Shown piece after piece: positions 20,504 through 29,833 of a DNA stretch of 64,000 nt. The notes beneath the pieces were generated by a model. That model worked only from the letters and a program-made list of their open reading frames with translations. It made no database searches and was not told where the DNA came from. Source of the stretch: Sphingobacteriaceae bacterium (lineage in GTDB: Bacteria > Bacteroidota > Bacteroidia > UBA7662); NCBI GenBank assembly GCA_030682795.1, contig JAUXNJ010000001.1, positions 62,001 to 126,000 of the forward strand. Direction: 5' to 3'. How positions within the stretch are numbered: the first letter of the stretch is position 1; each line of letters opens with the position of its first letter. The position numbers were made by a program, and so were the translations under genes.

Positions 20504-21532
20504 TTAGTTTGATTTCATAGCAATGGTACTTCCATTAGCGACTTTATTATGCCAATGAATGTATAATTGTTGATTAGGAATTAGCAAGTTTGGTTGAACG
20601 TGTATACGTTGATTGTGCGCTTGCAAATTTTCTTGCCAAAGCAGGCGACCAAGTACATCGCGAATGGTTAACTGAACAAAAGGATCCAGCTCAAAAGCCG
20701 GATGTTGGATCCAAAAGAAAGATTGCATCGGATTCGGATACAATCGCGTAGGCTGAAACGAGACAGAAGAAACTGCCAAATTGATGGAAAAGCCCAGTCG
20801 ACCTAACGCACTCCAGGTCGTATCCCCATTGTAGACGCCACCCATCCGCCACCATAATATGCTGTCTCCTTGTGCTGGGACCATAGCAGGTATCGGATAT
20901 AAATAAGTTGTATCGGGCATGACCGTTGATAATACCGTAGTTCCAAACATTGAATCCCGTGCAACCTGCAAGAGGGCTTGTTGCATGCACATATTACGCC
21001 GGTATAAAAACAAATAACTAGACTGATTTAAATTGGATAATCGCAACGGGTTTAAGGGCTGAGGAGGGCGAGCCCCCGAAATTTGTACGGTGCCACTTAT
21101 AAACTGAACCCCCAAAGGAGTGCCTTGGATATTGGTGATTTCACAATTCCCTGGCGTTTGTGTATCGAATTGCAAAGCGCTTGTGCCATAATTCGATGCG
21201 CTCCAACGAATTACCATCAAGGTATCATTGGCTATTTGCACCGGATTCAAAGAAAACCAAGCCACAATGAACTTCCCTGCATTGGTGGTAATCAAAGCAT
21301 TGGCGATGCCTGGATGCACATTTCTTACCCCAAGATAGTTCAGCCGCGTAGTATCGTAATTGACTTTGATAGAAATAGACGCAATGCCATTGAGTTGACT
21401 CGCCAAAATGGGCGTTTCCGCCACCCCTTCGCAAATGGAAGCCGATACCATCGTAACAGACGTCGCCCATGCCTTCTCACTTACGAGAACACTCAGATAA
21501 ATGAGCAGCGGCAGAAGCATTCTAATTTTCAA
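20504..21532 (-). CDS. Small T9SS-type secreted protein with one cohesin-like module
   Basis: 342 aa, second gene of the cluster, ending 16 bases before the 2090-aa gene. A hydrophobic signal peptide (LLPLLIYLSVLV...AWA) is followed by one cohesin-like module at about 25-155. That module has the same cysteine pair (ASICEG and TPGNCEI) and AWFSLNPV motif as its larger neighbours. Residues about 160-255 look like a fibronectin-type or beta-sandwich module, and the C terminus is a degenerate sorting-domain-like segment (LYPNPMQSFFWIQ...). The track start is a TTG that supplies the positive n-region MKIR; the first ATG (21520) would begin directly with the hydrophobic core, so TTG is plausible. 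The TTG lies just beyond a terminator-like hairpin. It looks like a monovalent version of the multi-cohesin protein. Confidence 0.75.
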   Translation of the reverse strand: MKIRMLLPLLIYLSVLVSEKAWATSVTMVSASICEGVAETPILASQLNGIASISIKVNYDTTRLNYLGVRNVHPGIANALITTNAGKFIVAWFSLNPVQIANDTLMVIRWSASNYGTSALQFDTQTPGNCEITNIQGTPLGVQFISGTVQISGARPPQPLNPLRLSNLNQSSYLFLYRRNMCMQQALLQVARDSMFGTTVLSTVMPDTTYLYPIPAMVPAQGDSILWWRMGGVYNGDTTWSALGRLGFSINLAVSSVSFQPTRLYPNPMQSFFWIQHPAFELDPFVQLTIRDVLGRLLWQENLQAHNQRIHVQPNLLIPNQQLYIHWHNKVANGSTIAMKSN

Positions 21533-21540
21533 GGGTATGA

Positions 21541-21572
21541 ATAAAAGGTCCGCATCCTGGGATGCGGACCTT
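21541..21572 (-). terminator. Intercistronic terminator-like hairpin after the protease gene
   Basis: A perfect 12-13-bp palindrome (aaggtccgcatcc / ggatgcggacctt) with a very short loop lies 7 bases after the protease stop codon. On the minus strand it is followed by TTTTATT. It would terminate much of the transcript and make the downstream three genes depend on read-through or a separate promoter. Confidence 0.75.
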
Positions 21573-21579
21573 GGTGAAT

Positions 21580-24500
21580 TTATTTGATTATCATCCGAAT
21601 AATAGCCTTCTCCTGTCGTGTAGCTCCCTGAACCTGCAATTCACAGAAGTATACGCCTGCACTCAAAGCTGCACCCTCAAACGAGTGCTCATGTTTGCCA
21701 GCACTTCTATCTCCTAATTCAAGTTCCGTAATGGCACGACCCGTTACATCTGTCACGATCATCTTCACACGTCCTGCTTCCGGCAACTCAAACGCAATGG
21801 TTGTTTCATGTCGGAAAGGATTTGGATAATTATTGAGCGATAATGCATTCGAAGTTGGAATATTCTGACTGCGCAGTCCAGGCATCAAAAGTTTGGTATT
21901 ATGGAGTGGTTGTGCAACCTCATCAGCAAATTCACTGCCTTCGCCAACCCAAATATCAAACTGATTAACACCATTTACCAACACATAGGCTTCTAATTCT
22001 AAAATCACTTGATCATTAGCAACGATCCATCCTCCCAAATCGAACCAACCAAACGAAATCACACCATTTGCAATGTTCACTTGTGTCTGATGCTCCAGCG
22101 CTGCATTCATGAGTTTGAGCGCCACAGGCTGCAATTGAGCAGCATTATAATGCAGTTTAAGCGACATCGCTCCTAAATGTGCCCCGTTTTCAATTCGAAT
22201 CGGCAATTTCACGAGTTTATTGGAAGTCGCAAGTAAATCCCCATCATTCACTAAAGCCACCTTAGGAGCCAAACGAACATTCCCCGGATTGTAGGACCCA
22301 TCCACATCGCCCACACAAATACCCTGCAAATTGATTGTTGTTAATTGTCCTTCCAAAACCTGTACACTTGCCTCATTAAATATCCAATCCCCAGCTGCAA
22401 AACCCGTTGGCGTACTCAAAGCGGCTTTCACGCCTAGATAACTTGATGCAGGCGGATTGAGCCAAGGATAAATGTAAATGTCTTCTCCAATACCATCTTT
22501 CTGCTCTAAACAAGGAACACCACTACCCCCACATGGTCCACTTTCACGGAACACCATGCCAATGTTATCAATGCTACTTCCAGCAGGCATTGGGCCATTA
22601 GGTGCCTGATTGAAGTAGGCCACCGGATTCATAGCCAAACTCCATTTACCATTCCCCAATGAGGTCATTTGACCCGGAGATGCTGGGTTCCCCCAATCAC
22701 CAACTACATATTGCCAACCAAAATTCGGGTCAATCGAGGCTCCTGAATGCATATGTATGCTGGTTGTTTGAGCCAGATTACCACCCAACAAGGCATCGAA
22801 ATACACCCGCAAATAATTTGGATTATTCAACAAGCCTGTAAAACGCTGTGCCACTTGCAACGCATCTGTACTATTAATAACATTATTGGCATTTACATCT
22901 GCTGCTTGCAATCGGAGACCTGTTAACGGTTGCAGACTTGTAAAATGACGTGCAATTCGCAAAGCATCTGTAGCATTAACACCACCCCATGGTTTGGTAG
23001 TAGAGGCCCGCAGGATATAATTACCTACTGGCGCATTGGTAAACAAATAATTACCATTTGCATCGGTTTGAACTGCGTCCCGTATGGTGTGATCTAAGGC
23101 ATTATAAGCAATCACATAGGTATTCGACATCGGCGTTTGTGCATTATTGGCATAACGTACTTGGCCACCTACAGTACCTGTTGGCTGATTGCCACCAAAA
23201 ACTTGGCTGTTCCATTTCCAAACACCACCTTGTCCATTATTGGCACTTAAGCCACCCGACCAGCCTACTGAGGGCCCAATAAACTTCACTGCGCCATGGT
23301 ACTCCCCATCAATGTTTGACCAGTTAACGTTATTCTCCAAATAAGCCGTTCCTAAAGGACCTGAAACCATCAAAATCAGATTGTTGGCATTCGGCACGTA
23401 GGCCATTGATAAAATATTCGCTAAACCTCCATAGGGTCGAGGAAGTTGCATCCAGCTGAATCCATCATCATTTGTCACATATAATTTAGACGTCGGCGCA
23501 TGATAAGCTGCACCTTGACCGCTGTCGGTAAAAGCAATGTAGTATTGACCGCCCCCTGCTGGTAAATTACGCGTTGTCCAACTTAAACCTTGGTTGTTAG
23601 TTACAAACAAACGACCACCCACTGTTGGCCAATACATGTTTCCATTAGGCGCAACACTCATCGTTGCAGTTGTCCCATATTCATCAAAAGCAAACGGCAT
23701 GGGTATGTTTGTAACCATTTGCCAAGTGTTGCCACCATTAGTGGTACGGTAAATTTCCCAAGCACCCGTTAACTGATTCGGGTCACCCACGACCACGCCT
23801 TCATTCTGATTCCAGAAATGTGAAAAATTCGGAAATCCACCGTTATTAAATACATTCAAGCGATTCCAGCTATTACCACCGTCAACCGTTTTATATAATC
23901 CTTGACTAGCAGAATCTCCAAATAAGGTGACAAATGCTATTTGCTCATCAAACGCCATGATATGAGAGGTGCCTAGTTGTGTCGTATTTGGAATACTGCC
24001 AGCATTCCAGTTGTTACCACCATCGGTAGTGCGATAGAAGTTTTGCAATAAACCAGTATTGGTTGATTTATCTCCTAAGGCCCAAGCCGTGCTATTACTA
24101 ACTGGTTCGATATTCCGGATTATTTGATTCGCAATTGGCTGGTTCAAATTCTGAAGCGACCAAGGACTCTGCGTAAAGCTTGATTGCGATACTGGCAAGT
24201 AACCAGAAAGATAAGCACAATTACCACCTGCGGTTTCAACATATAATCGGTAATCACCTGTAGTTGTTGCTGTGTAGCTGTTTCCATTAGCACCAGCAAT
24301 GGGCAAGTCGTTTAACAACCAAGAATAGGTGTATGCAGCTGAAGTGGCAGGCGCAAACGCCAGGCTAACACCCGACATTGAACCAATCAGCTCAGCCAAC
24401 TCCATACCTGATTCGTTGGATATAATCAGCACGGGAATGGTCACAGAATCACCTGTTAAAGGGTTGGTTATAAAGCTTGGAATAAATTGATTGATGCCAT

Positions 24501-27500
24501 TATTCACAACAATAACAGCTATAGCGCCAGCACGTTGGGCATTTAAAGCCTTATCACTAATTGGACAGGCTCCTCTGAATACCATCGCTACCTTACCTTG
24601 CAAGCTAGTTCCAGTAATCGGACCACAGGCCAATGAATCACCCACACTGCCATCCCTCGCAATCACCACATCACCAGTAAAATTAGCGGCAGTACCCTGC
24701 GGTACATTGATCCAACCACTACTTGCCAATACATTTCTGTAGGGAAGCTGACGTACAGGGCTTCCTTGAAGATTCAAAGTCAATAGCTGTTGAGGCACAG
24801 TGCTAAAATTAGTATTGACCGCCTGTCCTGCCTGATAATGCAAAGGTCCATTCACATTTACATTGGCCTGGTGAGGCATGGTCACTACCACATTAATACT
24901 ATTTGTGGTGTCAATACACCCATTTATAAAATGTACAACAGCTACATATTCTCCGTCTGAACGGGCATCCACATTAGTTCCATTCACTTGCGGAATGAAT
25001 CGGCCATTCACAAACCATTCAACAAAGTTAATTGGATCACCACTATTCACAGTTAAGGTTACAAACTGGTCTAAACATAAATTCGTATTGCCCTGAGCCA
25101 CCAATGTAGCTTGACAAGTAGCAGATTGCGGAACCATTACTGCAGCTATGGTAAACACCGTTTGGGATCCAAAACCGTTAGTAGACCAAACACCGTTGCT
25201 GCTAAATACGGCAGTAGTTGGCTCACCAGTATAGTTGTTCGTAGCTATGTAATTACTCAAGGGGTCTGTATTAGCAAATACTTCAAAAGCAAATCCTGTA
25301 TAAGTCACAGCGAATAAATAGCGTGCACCATTTGTAAGTGTAACCCCTGGCTGGTTTGTTACGTTGTCAAACATAAGCATACTGCGCTCCTGGCTAATAC
25401 CATTGTCGGGATATAAATAATCGCCTCTTCCTACTTGAGTCATCTCATTTACCTCCACAAAGCCGTTTGAATCTAGATCGTCCCAACGATAAACAGCACC
25501 TTCTATGAGCTGATTGGTCAATACTGTTGGCGCGGTAGCAGTATACGAGAACTTCAATTCACTTACTTTCATCCGCCCAGCTTGAGGGGCTTTAAACCAA
25601 TTACCAACTGTGTAAGGCCCAGCTACCGAAGGACGGTTACCATTACCAAAAATATTCAAGCCACCTGATCCATTTAAACTAGAAGCAGCATACAAATCCT
25701 GGGTGATCCGCAAATCCTGGAAATAAACATTGTCGGCGGGGCCCTCATCACTTCCTATGCTTGGTAGCACTTCATAACGAATACGGTGGTTACCAATACC
25801 CAAGACCGATAAATCAAACGGCGCAGTCACCGCAACATGCGATTGACCTAAACCAATGCTCGCGCCGCTTACATTTTGAAAATAAACCACATCCTGTGAG
25901 GAGCCATTGCGCCACACTTGCACATTTAGATTAAAGCTGGTAGATGATAAACCGATGTTCTGTACCTGCGCACCTAAGTCAACTACGTAATCGCCCGGCT
26001 GGCTAACTAAGTTTAATGGAAGCGCAAAAGCCAAAGGCTTGATTACATCGCCACTACCTATTACCAAATCTAAATTGTTGCCCCCAAACTTATTGCCTAT
26101 AAATGCTCTTACCAAGCCATTATCAATCATAGGTCTTAGATTGACACCATCAAAGGCAGAAATCATGACCACCGGAATGGTAACATTGGCCCCGTTCACA
26201 CCACCCGACATATTGATGAGACCTGGTTGATTGTTTACGATAATTACACCTACAGCACCAGCTCGTTGAGCCGAGAGTGCTTTTAAACCAAACTCACATG
26301 CGCCACGATACAATACTACAATCTTACCTTTCAATTCAGCCGTATTCATTAAAGTGCCATCACAGCCTAAAGAGTCGCTTTGCGCTGCCCTACCAACAAC
26401 TAATGGTCCTTGAACCGCAATGGTATCAATCTCATAATTCCAAAGACTGCTTGCTCCTGCACCCAAGCCGTAGCCATAACTACCAGCTGCGGTTGCTGGA
26501 TCGGTGATATCAAATGTAATGCGAGCAGGATGTGTCCCTAAAGCAGCGAACGTGCGGAAGAGAATTTGATTGCCGAAAGTAGTTTGACCAGCACTATCCG
26601 TAACAAAGGTCCGTGCATAATACTGTGTTGCAGGAAGTAAATTGCTGATAGCCGCATAAATGCTGTTTCCTGTGCTGGAATCAACAACCGACATGTTCGC
26701 CAAGGTTGGAGCTGGGTTCTGACCATAAACAACTCCTTTTGAAACAAAATTGGCACCTGAAGTGTGGCTGCCTACAACAACTGCACTGCTGAAACCACGA
26801 CTTCTAATCGCATCAGTGAAGATGGATTGGCTTCCAGCAACATTACAGTTTCCAAATAAATAGGCAGGCAAAACGGTTGCTGTGCTAGGCACTACCGTAT
26901 GCCGATTTGGCCCTATTGCACATGCTGCAGGAACCACTTCGCTATAATCCACATAAAAACCAGTGGTTGTATCTAAAAATCCCCAATCATTTCCATTCAC
27001 AAACTTATACTCAACGGCTGTACCTGCAGCAATTTGAGCAGTGTACGTATATACATTAGGCAAGGTAGGGTGCGCAGTCATTGGACTATTAGCGGGATTC
27101 CAACCCTGGAAATTACCAGCCATGTGAACCCCCGTTGACCGAATAACCTGACCCGTCATGTCAACTTGGAAGGTTACTGCTACCAATGGACCCAAACTAG
27201 TATTGCACTGACCATAAATAACTGCCGGTAAAACCACATCGCTTGTAGGCACCACCAAGCCACGGTTACCACTATTATTAAAATTACACGCGGATGGAAC
27301 TTGCTCCTCACTTCCCCATGCATTGCCATTGATAAACTTATACTCAACAGACGTACCTTCAGGAATACTTGCAGTATGTTCCCAAACATTGTTACCAGCG
27401 TTGATCATTGAGGTCGAACCCGGGTTCCAAACAGGATTTTGGAAACTTCCCGCAATGTGAACGCCTAAAGGAGATACATTAATACCGGTCATGTTTACGC

Positions 27501-29433
27501 GGAAAGTCACGTTGCGATTCACCGGCATGGTTGACAACCCACTCACCACCAAACTAAAGTGCTGTGCACTTGCTAAGCTCCCCTTATGAGATACCCGCAC
27601 CAGATAGTTACCCGGCGTCGGATTATTGAGCAAAATCTGCTCCACATTATCGCGGTTGTTGTCTCCTGATGTAGCTGCGGCAGCAGGATTTGCTGGGTTC
27701 AATACCCATGGTTGGAATTGGGTAGAATCACTCAATCGAATGATGCGTACATCCAAATTATTTATCAAATTACTTGTTGTGCCATTTAAGATGTACGGAG
27801 CTGTGGGTGCAGCAGGATCTGTCCACGACAAAGTCGCTTTCAAAGGTGCTGTACCATCGGTATAAAGGTTGTAGGTATACGTTGCACCGTTGGCTAAAGA
27901 GGCTTCGACAAAATCATGCTGGCCATTCTTTCTAGCTACCACATCCGAGGCCTTGGCTGTATTCATCAAACCCCATCCATAAACATAATCAGGACCAGGG
28001 TTCGTGCCGGCTTCATCGGCTGTATGAATGGCAATTGCCTTCAAGGTTGCTGCTCTCATTATGTTATCGCTATACAACTGCTTATGCCGCTGCTGCAACA
28101 AGGCCAATGAACCGGTCACCGTTGGTGAGGCCATGGACGTGCCATTCCAGCTGTCATAACTGGTATTGCTTGTTGCGGTTGCAGAATACACTTGCACACC
28201 CTTGGCAACTAAATCCGGCTTTATTCGGCCGTCGTCCGTTGGACCCCAACCATGAAAAGAGCTCGAAATTACCTGAGAAGCATTGGTGTAGCCACCGGAA
28301 ATCCCTTGAACCGCCCCTACAGTTAAAACATTTTTAGAAACACCTGCATGTGAAATGCAATCAAAGCCACTCGTACCACCTGCTTTCTCACGCGTAAGCG
28401 ATGAGTTAACCCAAACCGAACCATTCCAAACCCTGTGAGATGTACCCGCAGCCGGACCATAATTCCGATCATTTCCAGCGGCCTTGACAATTAAATAATT
28501 AGGAGCACTGGCAGCAATTAAATCCCAATCGCGTGATTCTATTGAATACCGTCCATAATTTTCATCAACAGACCCAGTAGTGCTTCCAAACCAATACCAA
28601 TTATCACCTGTATTTTCAATATTTCCAAAATACCAGCCAGTAATTATTCCGTAAGAATGATTAGAAAGCAACATACCTGCAGAAGCTGCATTAGCCATTT
28701 CTGCTTCGTCGTTACTCCAATCATAGGCATTCAAAACACCTTGATAAGCCATTCCTTTTGCAAGAGGATCTGTACCAGCTCCAATCATGGTAGCAGCCAC
28801 ATGGGTTGCATGGCTATTCAGTATATTCGCGCCATCAGCCATGGTAACTCTCCCGCCAAACTCTTGGTGGGACACCCTCACAGCTCCACCATCCCATTCC
28901 CCCATTGGGATACCTTGTCCTGATAATGACAAACCTGACAAGCCACCTGGCCAAACCTTGTGAGTTGAAATGGTTTGTGCACCCCCGACATTTGACGTCA
29001 CATAAAAAAGAGGTGCGGCATTACCATTAAAACTTTTATATTGTGCTATGGTATTTCCTGAAACTATTTGAGTCATCGGAATGACATCCGTTTTGCTTAG
29101 AAGGAGCTGTTGCGCCGCTCTATACTCGCTTTGAAATCTCGCAGCTAATTGGGCTAAGGCTACTCTATCGGTAGGGTCTCCTTTGTCGAAAGCAGCTAAC
29201 TGCGCAGTATTGCTAACTTTAAACATGCCTGTTTGATCTTCAAGCTGTTGAAGAATTGGCAATTCAAGCGCATTAGATTTATTGAAAACAGATTGAATTT
29301 CTGAACTTGCCTCAGTACGGGGCGCAGCAGGTGCTTGGGAGGACAACAACACACTGTTTTGAGCATAGGCAACAAAAGCTGTAGCTAGGCACGCGCAGGC
29401 AGTCATCAGCGCGACTGACAATAATCTTTTCAT
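21580..29433 (-). CDS. Giant T9SS-secreted subtilisin-like (S8) protease with PA, dockerin-like and cohesin-like modules
   Basis: About 2617 aa from the ATG at 29433 (the track start is an upstream TTG). A signal peptide (MKRLLSVALMTACACL...AYAQ) and an approximately 110-aa N-terminal segment precede the peptidase S8 domain. Catalytic residues are D181 (GEWDGG), H208 (NSHATHVAAT), oxyanion N321 (KAAGND) and S433 (NGTSMASP). A C-terminal beta-sandwich of the protease, two starch-binding-like E-set modules (about 640-865) and a fibronectin-like unit follow. Two protease-associated domains come next (about 1030-1110, RGACEFGLKALSAQRAGA; and 1590-1690, RGACPISDKALNAQRAGA). A BNR/YCF48-like propeller covers about 1760-2080. 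A carboxypeptidase-regulatory plus dockerin-like unit (WGGVNATDALRIA, AADVNANNVINSTDAL) lies at about 2090-2210, a cohesin-like module at about 2385-2510, and a type A sorting domain at the end (NYPNPFRHETTIAFEL). All catalytic residues are intact, so it should be active outside the cell. Confidence 0.9.
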   Translation of the reverse strand: MKRLLSVALMTACACLATAFVAYAQNSVLLSSQAPAAPRTEASSEIQSVFNKSNALELPILQQLEDQTGMFKVSNTAQLAAFDKGDPTDRVALAQLAARFQSEYRAAQQLLLSKTDVIPMTQIVSGNTIAQYKSFNGNAAPLFYVTSNVGGAQTISTHKVWPGGLSGLSLSGQGIPMGEWDGGAVRVSHQEFGGRVTMADGANILNSHATHVAATMIGAGTDPLAKGMAYQGVLNAYDWSNDEAEMANAASAGMLLSNHSYGIITGWYFGNIENTGDNWYWFGSTTGSVDENYGRYSIESRDWDLIAASAPNYLIVKAAGNDRNYGPAAGTSHRVWNGSVWVNSSLTREKAGGTSGFDCISHAGVSKNVLTVGAVQGISGGYTNASQVISSSFHGWGPTDDGRIKPDLVAKGVQVYSATATSNTSYDSWNGTSMASPTVTGSLALLQQRHKQLYSDNIMRAATLKAIAIHTADEAGTNPGPDYVYGWGLMNTAKASDVVARKNGQHDFVEASLANGATYTYNLYTDGTAPLKATLSWTDPAAPTAPYILNGTTSNLINNLDVRIIRLSDSTQFQPWVLNPANPAAAATSGDNNRDNVEQILLNNPTPGNYLVRVSHKGSLASAQHFSLVVSGLSTMPVNRNVTFRVNMTGINVSPLGVHIAGSFQNPVWNPGSTSMINAGNNVWEHTASIPEGTSVEYKFINGNAWGSEEQVPSACNFNNSGNRGLVVPTSDVVLPAVIYGQCNTSLGPLVAVTFQVDMTGQVIRSTGVHMAGNFQGWNPANSPMTAHPTLPNVYTYTAQIAAGTAVEYKFVNGNDWGFLDTTTGFYVDYSEVVPAACAIGPNRHTVVPSTATVLPAYLFGNCNVAGSQSIFTDAIRSRGFSSAVVVGSHTSGANFVSKGVVYGQNPAPTLANMSVVDSSTGNSIYAAISNLLPATQYYARTFVTDSAGQTTFGNQILFRTFAALGTHPARITFDITDPATAAGSYGYGLGAGASSLWNYEIDTIAVQGPLVVGRAAQSDSLGCDGTLMNTAELKGKIVVLYRGACEFGLKALSAQRAGAVGVIIVNNQPGLINMSGGVNGANVTIPVVMISAFDGVNLRPMIDNGLVRAFIGNKFGGNNLDLVIGSGDVIKPLAFALPLNLVSQPGDYVVDLGAQVQNIGLSSTSFNLNVQVWRNGSSQDVVYFQNVSGASIGLGQSHVAVTAPFDLSVLGIGNHRIRYEVLPSIGSDEGPADNVYFQDLRITQDLYAASSLNGSGGLNIFGNGNRPSVAGPYTVGNWFKAPQAGRMKVSELKFSYTATAPTVLTNQLIEGAVYRWDDLDSNGFVEVNEMTQVGRGDYLYPDNGISQERSMLMFDNVTNQPGVTLTNGARYLFAVTYTGFAFEVFANTDPLSNYIATNNYTGEPTTAVFSSNGVWSTNGFGSQTVFTIAAVMVPQSATCQATLVAQGNTNLCLDQFVTLTVNSGDPINFVEWFVNGRFIPQVNGTNVDARSDGEYVAVVHFINGCIDTTNSINVVVTMPHQANVNVNGPLHYQAGQAVNTNFSTVPQQLLTLNLQGSPVRQLPYRNVLASSGWINVPQGTAANFTGDVVIARDGSVGDSLACGPITGTSLQGKVAMVFRGACPISDKALNAQRAGAIAVIVVNNGINQFIPSFITNPLTGDSVTIPVLIISNESGMELAELIGSMSGVSLAFAPATSAAYTYSWLLNDLPIAGANGNSYTATTTGDYRLYVETAGGNCAYLSGYLPVSQSSFTQSPWSLQNLNQPIANQIIRNIEPVSNSTAWALGDKSTNTGLLQNFYRTTDGGNNWNAGSIPNTTQLGTSHIMAFDEQIAFVTLFGDSASQGLYKTVDGGNSWNRLNVFNNGGFPNFSHFWNQNEGVVVGDPNQLTGAWEIYRTTNGGNTWQMVTNIPMPFAFDEYGTTATMSVAPNGNMYWPTVGGRLFVTNNQGLSWTTRNLPAGGGQYYIAFTDSGQGAAYHAPTSKLYVTNDDGFSWMQLPRPYGGLANILSMAYVPNANNLILMVSGPLGTAYLENNVNWSNIDGEYHGAVKFIGPSVGWSGGLSANNGQGGVWKWNSQVFGGNQPTGTVGGQVRYANNAQTPMSNTYVIAYNALDHTIRDAVQTDANGNYLFTNAPVGNYILRASTTKPWGGVNATDALRIARHFTSLQPLTGLRLQAADVNANNVINSTDALQVAQRFTGLLNNPNYLRVYFDALLGGNLAQTTSIHMHSGASIDPNFGWQYVVGDWGNPASPGQMTSLGNGKWSLAMNPVAYFNQAPNGPMPAGSSIDNIGMVFRESGPCGGSGVPCLEQKDGIGEDIYIYPWLNPPASSYLGVKAALSTPTGFAAGDWIFNEASVQVLEGQLTTINLQGICVGDVDGSYNPGNVRLAPKVALVNDGDLLATSNKLVKLPIRIENGAHLGAMSLKLHYNAAQLQPVALKLMNAALEHQTQVNIANGVISFGWFDLGGWIVANDQVILELEAYVLVNGVNQFDIWVGEGSEFADEVAQPLHNTKLLMPGLRSQNIPTSNALSLNNYPNPFRHETTIAFELPEAGRVKMIVTDVTGRAITELELGDRSAGKHEHSFEGAALSAGVYFCELQVQGATRQEKAIIRMIIK

Positions 29434-29640
29434 AGGTTTCAAAGTTTGGTCCTTTCGCAAGAGCGACTCCTGCTAAGATGTGCTAATTACGAAAACTTTA
29501 CTTCCACCCACAATACCCAAAAGAGGGTAATTTTGAAATTTTTTGACAACTGATGGAAGCCTTTAAATATAGCCATTCTTTTAACTTTCCTCATAAGCCT
29601 TATTTGGCCTACCAAAACTACTAAGCAGTATGTAATGACC

Positions 29641-29689
29641 CCAAAGCTCCAATCCGCTGCGCGGTCTTGCTTTTTTCCACCGCTCGAAA
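29641..29689. repeat. Direct repeat copy 1
   Basis: Begins ccaaagctccaatccgctgc and runs into gcggtc, a T tract and ctcgaaa. The first 26 bases differ at one position from copy 2, 109 bases downstream; the T tract and final ctcgaaa are also shared. Confidence 0.75.
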
Positions 29690-29749
29690 CTTCATCCGGA
29701 TTGACTCGCTGTGCTCGTCCATCCGACACAGCTCTATTAAAAAACACAC

Positions 29750-29798
29750 CCAAAGCTCCAGTCCGCTGCGCGGTCCGTGCTTTTTTCATTTCTCGAAA
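29750..29798. repeat. Direct repeat copy 2
   Basis: Begins ccaaagctccagtccgctgc, same layout as copy 1. Its left edge (cacacccaaagctcca, 29745-29760) is also an exact inverted match to 16 bases at the tRNA-Val 3' end and terminator (30494-30509). Confidence 0.75.
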
Positions 29799-29833
29799 TT
29801 TGCTCAAGCTTGCAGCTTAGCAAATTTCTCTAA

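Larger units (their letters stand above)
29434..29833. other. Gene-free stretch upstream of the protease gene
   Basis: About 400 bases with no credible gene. It holds the leader of the protease gene, a pair of direct repeats and an imperfect 14-bp palindrome (gaaatttgctcaagctt / aagc...agcaaatttc region, 29795-29828) abutting the intron 3' end. The 106-aa minus ORF here is a translation of the repeats and is not supported. Confidence 0.55.

Noticed and set aside
10341-29433. Calling the cluster a cellulosome
   Set aside because: No cellulase or hemicellulase catalytic domain is present; the only enzyme is an S8 protease, and cohesin-dockerin binding is not demonstrated.
29487-29807. 106-aa minus ORF
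   Set aside because: Reads through both direct repeats and non-coding flanks; no domain, start or RBS support.
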